Below, piece after piece: positions 13,813 through 19,114 of a stretch of 19,114 bases of DNA (positions are counted from its first letter, which is position 1; each line of letters starts with the position of its first letter). Origin of the DNA: Bacilli bacterium. GTDB lineage: Bacteria > Bacillota_I > Bacilli_A > ML615J-28 > CAG-313. The notes beneath the pieces are model-generated. The model was not told the DNA's origin, ran no database searches, and saw nothing but the letters and a program-made list of their open reading frames with translations. Location of the stretch: NCBI GenBank assembly GCA_900770645.1, contig CAAGKY010000077.1, positions 1-19,114 of the forward strand. The letters are read 5' to 3'. Position numbers and translations under genes: made by a program.

Positions 13813-14098
13813 AGTAATAGATGCTGGCAAATATGTTAGATATGTGCCTGTTAATGGACTTCAAGCATATAGAAAATTAGGTGAATTGGAAGATTTAATG
13901 GAACAAAACAATATTGACAGTGTTGAAGAATTAAGTATTTTTTTAAAAGGGTTAAACAAATATTGCATAAAAGAACAAGATTACAATTGTGAAAACAATA
14001 CATATGGTAACGAATGTATAACTATTTATTTAGATGAAGATGATGAAGAATATAAAATAGTAAAAAAAGTATTATGGGGTGCTAAACATGAAAAATAA
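13793..14098 (+). CDS. Hypothetical protein
   Basis: A 101-residue acidic protein. The segment VRYVPVNGLQAYRKLGELEDLMEQNN looks like a helix common in small phage early proteins that describe a 'kLgelEd' motif. The C terminus is strongly acidic (YLDEDDEEYKIVKK). Start ATG 13793 follows GAGG and lies within the end of the previous gene; the stop overlaps the next start by 11 nt. I do not recognise a function. Confidence 0.6.
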   Translation: MKKLMHKVIDAGKYVRYVPVNGLQAYRKLGELEDLMEQNNIDSVEELSIFLKGLNKYCIKEQDYNCENNTYGNECITIYLDEDDEEYKIVKKVLWGAKHEK

Positions 14099-14330
14099 TA
14101 ATTTTTTAATAGGATATGAAGAAATAAGACAATTGTATGATGGTTTAGAATATTGTGATTATAAAACCGAAATGTTTGGAAATACATTTTACATTTATAA
14201 AATATCTAAACGAAGATTTAGAAAACCAAAAAGAATAAATTGTATAGAGTTATGTTGTGCTTGTGGTGTTCATAAACAAACATTTATTGATATATTAAAA
14301 TCTTATAATTTTAGAGAGGTAGAAGAATGA
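14088..14330 (+). CDS. Hypothetical protein, the only gene here ending in TGA
   Basis: An 80-residue basic protein. ATG 14088 is preferred over the GTG at 14079, with TGGGGTG upstream. Lys/Arg-rich segment KISKRRFRKPKRINC, then CIELCCACGVHKQTF with four cysteines, and a helix at the end, so nucleic-acid binding is possible. It overlaps thyX by ATGA (14327-14330). Its TGA stop is followed by AAG TAG, so read-through would add only two residues. Confidence 0.6.
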   Translation: MKNNNFLIGYEEIRQLYDGLEYCDYKTEMFGNTFYIYKISKRRFRKPKRINCIELCCACGVHKQTFIDILKSYNFREVEE

Positions 14331-14839
14331 AAGTAGAAGTATTACAATACCCCACTGAAGCTGATTGGCAGCTTTGCAAAGAATGTACCCTCGCAACAAT
14401 CCACAAATACGATGGGCAAAAACCCACATTAAAATGGAAAAAGAAAATTCTAGCAAGTGAACACTCCCCTATTAGAGTTTTAAACTTTACCTTCAGAATA
14501 CATGATCTACCTTATTGGGTAGCAATGCACTTCGTAAGACACCACGTTGGAATGACTCCATTTGTAAGTACTCAAAGAACCGATAGAACAGGAATAGATA
14601 GAAACGAACTAAAACAAGGTGAACCAGTTCTATTAATTATGAATATGAACGCTCAAGCATTAATTAATATGTGTCATAAAAGACTATGTAAACAAGCAAG
14701 TAAAGAAACAAGGGAAGTAATGCAAGAGATAGTAAGACAAGCATTAATTACTAATCCTGAATTTAAAGATGTGTTAGTTCCTAATTGTGTTTATAGAGGT
14801 GGGAAGTGTACCGAGTTCTTCCCATGTAAAAACATTTAA
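14327..14839 (+). CDS. thyX: FAD-dependent thymidylate synthase (short ThyX)
   Basis: A 170-residue protein that would convert dUMP to dTMP with methylene-tetrahydrofolate, FAD and NADPH. The ThyX signature RHRx7S appears as RHH (residues 71-73), seven residues, then S81. ASEHSPIRVLNFTF (43-56) matches the helix-strand before it, and CKQASKETREVMQEI is the C-terminal helix that contacts flavin and dUMP. It is shorter than the usual 220-250 residues, as in a phage/Firmicutes subgroup ending in YRGGKCTEFFPC. The third motif Arg is His. GAGG upstream and an ATGA overlap couple it to the previous gene. It likely supplies dTMP for AT-rich phage DNA. Confidence 0.85.
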   Translation: MKVEVLQYPTEADWQLCKECTLATIHKYDGQKPTLKWKKKILASEHSPIRVLNFTFRIHDLPYWVAMHFVRHHVGMTPFVSTQRTDRTGIDRNELKQGEPVLLIMNMNAQALINMCHKRLCKQASKETREVMQEIVRQALITNPEFKDVLVPNCVYRGGKCTEFFPCKNI

Positions 14840-14863
14840 AAGGAGAAAAGGTTAATTGTAATT

Positions 14864-15535
14864 ATGGCAAACAAAAAAGGTTCAAGTCTTCATAAATATA
14901 CTGAAGAAGAAATAGATTTTTTAAGAGAAACAGCTCCAGGAACAAAAACAAGTATATTAACACAAATGTTTAATGAAAAATTCAATTTGAATATTAAAGA
15001 AAATAATATATCAAATACTTTACATAGGTACAATATAAAAATCGGAGTTAATAGTGGTTGTTTTCAAAAAGGGAATACTCCTTTTAATAAAGGGTTAAAA
15101 TGGGATGATTATTTATCTAAAGAAAGTCAAGAAAAATCGAGAAAAACATGTTTTAGTAGTGAAGATAGATCAATTAATAATTCTAATCACAATGAAGTAC
15201 CTGTTGGAACTGAAAGAATTGAAAAAGATGGTTATTTGATAGTGAAAATACCAACTAAAACAGGGATGAGTAGTCATAAATATTGGAAATACAAACATCA
15301 CATTGTTTGGGAAAATGAATATGGAGCAATACCAAAAGGACATAATGTTATATTTGCCGATGGGAATAATAGAAATTTTGATATTAATAATTTAGTTTTA
15401 GTGTCGAATGCAGAACTTGCTTATATGAATAAATACAAATTATATTATAAAGATTTTGCTGAAGGAACTAAAGCAGGATCATTAATAGCCAAAATACACA
15501 TGAAAGGAAAGGAAAGAAAAAATGCCAAGAAATAA
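14864..15535 (+). CDS. HNH homing-type endonuclease
   Basis: A 223-residue protein. The N terminus (residues about 10-60: YTEEEIDFLRETAPGTKTS ... NNISNTLHRYNIK) is a helix-turn-helix-like domain, followed by FQKGNTPFNKG, a common linker in these enzymes. The HNH_3 core is at about 124-182: GYLIVKI, SHKYWKYKHHIVW, YGAIPKGHNVIFADGN, then NFDINNLVLVS, giving the metal and catalytic histidines and asparagines. Free-standing enzymes of this sort nick or cut DNA and spread themselves. It sits between thyX and a conserved small gene, with a rather distant AAAGGAG (about 18 nt), and its end overlaps the next start, as expected for an insertion. Confidence 0.88.
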   Translation: MANKKGSSLHKYTEEEIDFLRETAPGTKTSILTQMFNEKFNLNIKENNISNTLHRYNIKIGVNSGCFQKGNTPFNKGLKWDDYLSKESQEKSRKTCFSSEDRSINNSNHNEVPVGTERIEKDGYLIVKIPTKTGMSSHKYWKYKHHIVWENEYGAIPKGHNVIFADGNNRNFDINNLVLVSNAELAYMNKYKLYYKDFAEGTKAGSLIAKIHMKGKERKNAKK

Positions 15536-15770
15536 ATTGGATGATTTGAATAATATCTTGTTCGAGCAATTAGAAAGGTTAAACGATGAAGATTTAACTG
15601 ATGAAGAATTAGAAAAAGAAATCAAACGTTCTAAAGCGTTAAATGATACAGCAACTGTTATTGTTGATAATGCAAATCTAGCATTACAAGCTAAAAAATA
15701 TTTAGACTCTTATGGAGTAGAACGAACTCCAGTTCCAAGTGTCTTACAATTAGAAAATAAGGAGAAATAA
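15522..15770 (+). CDS. Conserved small phage protein of unknown function
   Basis: An 82-residue acidic helical protein: LDDLNNILFEQLERLNDEDLTDEELEKEI, then KRSKALNDTATVIVDNANLALQAKKYLDSYG. The combination of 'LNxxLFxQLERLND', 'EExxKEIxRSKA' and 'NANLAL' is familiar from many Firmicutes phage early regions, where it stays unnamed and often lies beside HNH or terminase genes. Its start (AAAGGAAAGG upstream) is inside the end of the HNH gene, and the sliding clamp follows after 5 nt with a GGAG site. It is likely co-translated with the clamp. Confidence 0.7.
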   Translation: MPRNKLDDLNNILFEQLERLNDEDLTDEELEKEIKRSKALNDTATVIVDNANLALQAKKYLDSYGVERTPVPSVLQLENKEK

Positions 15771-15775
15771 AAAAT

Positions 15776-16672
15776 ATGAAATCAATGTTTATGAATTATT
15801 TTAAAGAAGGGAAGTTGTACCAATGGGATGAAAAGAAAGAAACCTATTTAATATCAGATACAAACATTCCTGGAGAATTTTGTTTAAATAAAAACGATAT
15901 GGATACTCTATTAAAATTTGAAAATCCACAAGTAACTTTAGGTAAAACATTAAAGGTTCAGTGTGGAAATATTAAATCGAATATTAAGTTATGTAACGCT
16001 CAATTATTCCTTCCTAATTTAGAGTTTACTCATTCATTTAAAATTGATATTGATAAAATCAAAACTGCAAGTAAATTCATTAGCAAAAGCGAAAGTAGAC
16101 CAATTCTAACTGGTATAAATATCAGTAAAGATTATATAGTAGCAACTGATACTTTTTCAGCATATAGAACAGCTTGTAATAATGATTGCAATATCACAAT
16201 TGCTAGTTCATTTGTAAAACTATTAATGAATTTAACAGGAGAAGTAGAGTTTAAATGTAGTACAAACACAATTGCATGTGAATATGATGGGACAATGTTT
16301 GTAGGTAGAATTTTAGAAGGACAATACCCTGATGTTAGTATTATTTATGAAGATAAAAACTTTGATAAAACTGTAAAAGTTAATAAAGAAGATTTAAAGA
16401 ATTTTCTAACATACGCAAACAATAAAAACAGCTTTGTAATATTTACTGAAAACAAAGTAATCATCAATGATTATTGTAATGTTAGTAATTATAATTTTGA
16501 AATGGAAGTTGATCTACCAATAGAAGAAGCTGTTGGTATTGCTTTTGATAAATTAATCAATGTTATTAATAACATTACTGAAGATGAATTAGTTATTGAA
16601 TATAAAACTGCATTGAAACCAGTTTTATTTAATGGGGAATACTTAATTTGCCCTGTAAGATTAGAGAAATAA
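15776..16672 (+). CDS. dnaN: DNA polymerase III beta-like sliding clamp
   Basis: A 298-residue protein with clear DnaN landmarks. FISKSESRPILTGINIS followed by ATDTFSAYR (about residues 100-132) matches the domain II start, equivalent to 'TSETRPILTGV...ATDSHRLA' in Bacillus. ILEGQYPDVSIIYE (about 179-192) is the domain II/III boundary. YLICPVRLEK is the usual C-terminal strand that forms part of the protein-binding cleft. It is about 65-70 residues shorter than host clamps, mostly in the N-terminal domain. It should form a ring on DNA that tethers replication proteins. GGAG lies 11 nt before the start. A PcfK-like gene whose product ends in a clamp-binding motif follows 10 bp downstream. Confidence 0.85.
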   Translation: MKSMFMNYFKEGKLYQWDEKKETYLISDTNIPGEFCLNKNDMDTLLKFENPQVTLGKTLKVQCGNIKSNIKLCNAQLFLPNLEFTHSFKIDIDKIKTASKFISKSESRPILTGINISKDYIVATDTFSAYRTACNNDCNITIASSFVKLLMNLTGEVEFKCSTNTIACEYDGTMFVGRILEGQYPDVSIIYEDKNFDKTVKVNKEDLKNFLTYANNKNSFVIFTENKVIINDYCNVSNYNFEMEVDLPIEEAVGIAFDKLINVINNITEDELVIEYKTALKPVLFNGEYLICPVRLEK

Positions 16673-16682
16673 GGAGTTCGAT

Positions 16683-17099
16683 ATGACATTAGAACAATTA
16701 AAAAAACAAGATAAAAAATACGCTCAAGCAATTGCTGATTACTTGATTAATAGATGTGAAGAAGATAAGTATTTAGAAGAAAAGATTTTGAATACCGATA
16801 AGACATTAAAAGGTTGTGTTGAATACTGTAAATCAGAAGCTAGAAAGCAAGCTGAAGATGGTGTAGCAATTATACCTAGAGAAGAAGTATTTGAATGGAG
16901 TGTGCATTATTTCCTAGAAGATAAATTAAATCACGAAAATAAGCCAAAAAACGAGCCAAAAACGAAAGAAGTTAAAAAGGTGGAAACCTTATTCGGTGAA
17001 GAAGAAATAGTCGAAAATAAGCCAAAAAAAGCCCCAACACCAAAACCAAAAAAAGAAGTTAAAGAAGAATTGATAGATCAATTATCATTGTTTGATTAA
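16683..17099 (+). CDS. PcfK-like protein (family that includes AcrIIA9) with C-terminal clamp-binding motif
   Basis: A 138-residue protein. Residues about 12-78 fit the PcfK-like family: YAQAIADYLINRCEEDKYL, a LKGCVEYCKSEARKQA core, then REEVFEWSVHYFLEDKL (family pattern 'VxxxAVHYxxED'). A low-complexity Lys/Pro/Glu linker follows, with TLFGEEE. The protein ends QLSLFD (133-138); QLSLF exactly matches the bacterial sliding-clamp binding consensus QL(S/D)LF. PcfK is known from conjugative plasmid pCF10, and to my knowledge the Cas9 inhibitor AcrIIA9 belongs to this family. The clamp gene is directly upstream and PcfJ directly downstream. Anti-CRISPR activity is not shown by sequence; clamp binding is a strong inference. 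Confidence 0.82.
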   Translation: MTLEQLKKQDKKYAQAIADYLINRCEEDKYLEEKILNTDKTLKGCVEYCKSEARKQAEDGVAIIPREEVFEWSVHYFLEDKLNHENKPKNEPKTKEVKKVETLFGEEEIVENKPKKAPTPKPKKEVKEELIDQLSLFD

Positions 17100-17101
17100 G
17101 T

Positions 17102-18538
17102 ATGGCAGTAGAACGTTATAAAAATGGAATGTCGAAAAGACAATATTTAAACTATCAAAATAAAAATCCCTTTTATAATCCTGTTTTATCTAATGGCGAA
17201 ATGTTAAAAGATAAAATGATTTCTTCAACAAAGGGACTATATGGTGGTACACATAACTTTTCATTCATAGAATATGATAACAAGTTAAAATGTTTTGTAG
17301 CTCATATTTATGGAGTAAAAACATATAAAAATCAAAATCCAAAAGTTGAAGAAGTTATGAGAATTGCTGAAGATTATGATACTATCAGTAAAAATTGCTA
17401 CTATGAAAATTATGGTATGGGTGCTGGATTTCATGTTATTTATAGCAAAAAAGGAATAACAAGAAATTGGTATGGTTATTATCCTTATGAAAAAGAATTT
17501 CAATTTAATAATGAAGTAGAAAACTATTGGAAGGTTTACGCAAGAGAAATTTTAAATATTGATGAACTAATAGCATGTGATGAAAGTATTAAGTATTGTG
17601 CATATAAAGAAAACCAGGATATATATTTTATTCAATATATAAGATTATATAGAAATTATCCTATTGCTGAAATGTTGATGAAATTAGGGTTAACTAGAAT
17701 GATCCACGAAAAAGCACTAAAAGTTATTTCCGAAAACAAAGAGTTTAGATGTTATTTATTTGATAATGCAGAAGACTTAAGTAGACATAGATTTGCATTT
17801 ATAACAGCTTACAATGCTTTTAAAAAGAAATCACAAAGTGCTGTTGATTATATGAACTCTTTGTTATATAGAATACAAGCAGGAAAAGAAATTGCTTTTG
17901 AAAATAAGGAAGTATACAAAGAAATATTAAGGTTTACAACTCAAGAAAAAATTCTGAAATATCTGAATGATAACGAAATAGGAAAATCAAGTTATGCAGA
18001 TTATATTGTTGCTTGTAAATGGTTAAAACTTGATTTTGCTGATACAAAGGTTTTGTTCCCTAAAAATTTTGAAGAAGTGCATGATAAATACATTGAAATG
18101 TATGATGCATACAAAAGAGAACTAGAGAAAGAGAAATCAAAACATAAAGATAAATTTATAAAAGCAGTTGCTGATAAATATAGTTTCTTGGAATATTCAA
18201 ATGGAACTTATCAAGTTATAACAGCAAAATCTAAAGGAGATTTAATTGATGAAGGAGCAGCTTTAAAACATTGTGTTGGAAGAATGGATTATGACCAAAG
18301 ACAAATTGAAGAACAATCAATCATTTGCTTTATTAGAAAATGTGAAGAACCGAACAAACCTTTTGTAACATGTGAATTGTCGTTAACTGATCCATTTAAA
18401 ATAAAACAATGCTATGGTTTAAAAAATAATCTTGTTGATGAAATAGAGCCATTTAAAAACGAATGGTTAGAATATGCCAAAAAGACATATAAAACTTTAA
18501 AGAGAAAGAAGGAAATAAAAAATGATATTAGCAAGTAA
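17102..18538 (+). CDS. PcfJ-like protein
   Basis: A 478-residue protein. The C-terminal domain (about residues 360-470) is the PcfJ signature: QVITAKSKGDLIDEGAALKHCVG (GAALKHCVG at 385-393), then IEEQSIICFIRKCEEPNKPFVTCEL and IKQCYGLKNN. The N-terminal two thirds are helical and aromatic-rich (RNWYGYYPYEKE), without a domain I can name. PcfJ proteins occur on conjugative plasmids and phages beside PcfK; their activity is not established. ATG 17102 lies 2 nt after the PcfK stop and no Shine-Dalgarno is visible, so it probably depends on reinitiation by ribosomes finishing PcfK. This tight coupling suggests joint function. Confidence 0.85.
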   Translation: MAVERYKNGMSKRQYLNYQNKNPFYNPVLSNGEMLKDKMISSTKGLYGGTHNFSFIEYDNKLKCFVAHIYGVKTYKNQNPKVEEVMRIAEDYDTISKNCYYENYGMGAGFHVIYSKKGITRNWYGYYPYEKEFQFNNEVENYWKVYAREILNIDELIACDESIKYCAYKENQDIYFIQYIRLYRNYPIAEMLMKLGLTRMIHEKALKVISENKEFRCYLFDNAEDLSRHRFAFITAYNAFKKKSQSAVDYMNSLLYRIQAGKEIAFENKEVYKEILRFTTQEKILKYLNDNEIGKSSYADYIVACKWLKLDFADTKVLFPKNFEEVHDKYIEMYDAYKRELEKEKSKHKDKFIKAVADKYSFLEYSNGTYQVITAKSKGDLIDEGAALKHCVGRMDYDQRQIEEQSIICFIRKCEEPNKPFVTCELSLTDPFKIKQCYGLKNNLVDEIEPFKNEWLEYAKKTYKTLKRKKEIKNDISK

Positions 18539-18623
18539 ATTAGAAAGCATGAATAAAACAAAAGAATTTAATAAATGGTTGAAAAAATATAAAGCAAATA
18601 AATATAGAGGTAGAAATGAGTAA
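18522..18623 (+). CDS. Very small basic protein
   Basis: A 33-residue lysine-rich peptide (MILASKLESMNKTKEFNKWL...). AGAAGGA lies 8-10 nt upstream of the ATG, it overlaps the end of the PcfJ-like gene by 17 nt, and its stop overlaps the next ATG (18616) by 8 nt. The good ribosome binding site and chained overlaps are the evidence; the length makes it uncertain. No function is recognised. Confidence 0.45.
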   Translation: MILASKLESMNKTKEFNKWLKKYKANKYRGRNE

Positions 18624-18969
18624 AGCAAAATTAAATCTAAACCCTATTGACACAACTACAACAACTTGGGGAACAACACAAAGTGTATCTTATTCAAAGT
18701 ATTCATTAAAAAATTATAAATTTGATTTTAAACAATTAGAAGAACAAAAGATTTTTAAAGAGTTTGAAGAATTAGGATATGAAATAGAAAGAATAGGAAT
18801 GGCAATATATCTAAGAAACAAAGAACTCGATGTTGAAATTACAATTTGGTTAAGAAATAAAATATATACTTGTACTTTATATAAACGAGTAATGGCACAA
18901 TTGATTAATCTAAAAGAACACCAACTACTACACAAACTATTTGAATTATGGGGGTGGTTTGATGAATAG
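18616..18969 (+). CDS. Hypothetical phage protein, second copy of the GWFDE-type gene
   Basis: A 117-residue protein. The N terminus is unrelated to the copy at 11991-12353 (LNLNPIDTTTTTWGTTQSVSY), but from about residue 47 the layout agrees: EFEELGYEIERIG, a pair of strands (LDVEITIWLRNKIYTCTLYK) and LKEHQLLHKLFELWGWFDE. GAGG lies upstream of the start. The end overlaps the next gene through the same sequence as in the first copy. This looks like a paralogue that arose by cassette duplication and swapped or lost its N-terminal part. The function is unknown. Confidence 0.68.
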   Translation: MSKAKLNLNPIDTTTTTWGTTQSVSYSKYSLKNYKFDFKQLEEQKIFKEFEELGYEIERIGMAIYLRNKELDVEITIWLRNKIYTCTLYKRVMAQLINLKEHQLLHKLFELWGWFDE

Positions 18970-18973
18970 TTTA
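18951..18973 (+). repeat. Direct repeat A, copy 2 (cassette seam)
   Basis: Identical over 23 bp to 12335-12357. It lies at the same overlap between the two genes of the second cassette. Confidence 0.8.
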
Positions 18974-19114
18974 AAATTTATAAATATTGAAATTGCAAAA
19001 GTTAAAAGTGATTATAAAAAACACATTAGATATGGACAAACTAATTTTGCTATTGCCGATGAAAAAAGATTAAAAGACCTTCAACAAATCAAAACCGAAC
19101 TTGAAGCGTGGGAA
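18962..19114 (+). CDS. Hypothetical phage protein, second copy of the MNSLxFI-type gene, cut by the window end
   Basis: The first 51 codons only. MNSLKFINIEIAKVK aligns with MNSLEFIKKEIEFLQ at 12346, and LQQIKTELEAWE is identical in both. The DNA of the last 33 bases matches 12478-12510 with one difference, while the middle is divergent (YKKHIRYGQTNFAIADEKRLKD against DLALVEDEFDLQEISKKQEK). The ATG overlaps the stop of the previous gene. The remainder, including whether the cysteine cluster is kept, lies outside the window. Confidence 0.68.
   Translation, partial: MNSLKFINIEIAKVKSDYKKHIRYGQTNFAIADEKRLKDLQQIKTELEAWE
19082..19114 (+). repeat. Direct repeat B, copy 2 (runs to window end)
   Basis: The second copy of the QQIKTELEAWE-coding stretch, 32 of 33 bases identical to 12478-12510. 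The identity may continue beyond the window. Confidence 0.8.

Overview
This window is part of a tailed-phage (siphovirus-type) genome, either a virion genome or a prophage. The DNA is very AT-rich. Every supported gene lies on the + strand, genes are packed with short overlaps, and ribosome binding sites are AGGAGG-like, which points to a low-GC Firmicutes/Bacillota (or Acholeplasma-like) host. The standard bacterial code fits: tryptophan is TGG and all long frames are intact, but only one of 34 inferred stop codons is TGA. No integrase, repressor/Cro pair, terminase, portal or endolysin is visible.

Positions 1-9721 are the late tail and lysis module. In order: the end of a probable HK97-gp10-like neck protein, a probable tail terminator, a phi13-type major tail protein, a 189-nt gene-free leader, the tail assembly chaperone with a textbook -1 frameshift signal (A AAA AAC heptamer, 8-nt spacer, perfect 7-bp hairpin), a 1182-residue tape measure protein with twelve in-register 44-residue units, distal tail protein, Gp37-like tail hub protein, a large receptor-binding/fibre protein, an XhlA-like membrane protein and a holin. 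A rho-independent terminator closes the module.

Positions 9722-11005 are the late-to-early junction. A strong sigma-70-like promoter (TTGCAT-N17-TATAAT) and a dyad precede four small genes. A 253-bp gene-free segment follows, full of C-run repeats and inverted repeats, which could be an origin or control region.

Positions 11006-19114 are an early region of overlapping small genes, many cysteine-rich, plus recognisable metabolism and replication genes: a double helix-turn-helix protein, MazG-like pyrophosphohydrolase, a short ThyX, an HNH endonuclease, a short DnaN-like sliding clamp, and a PcfK-like/PcfJ-like pair. The PcfK family is, to my knowledge, the family that contains the Cas9 inhibitor AcrIIA9. 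The most striking observation is that the PcfK-like protein, encoded 10 bp after the sliding clamp, ends in QLSLFD, which contains a perfect bacterial clamp-binding pentapeptide QL(S/D)LF. PcfJ follows 2 nt later without a visible Shine-Dalgarno. This suggests a clamp-PcfK-PcfJ module acting at the replication fork. A two-gene cassette (11991-12816) is repeated in diverged form at the right end (18616-19114), with islands of near-perfect nucleotide identity.
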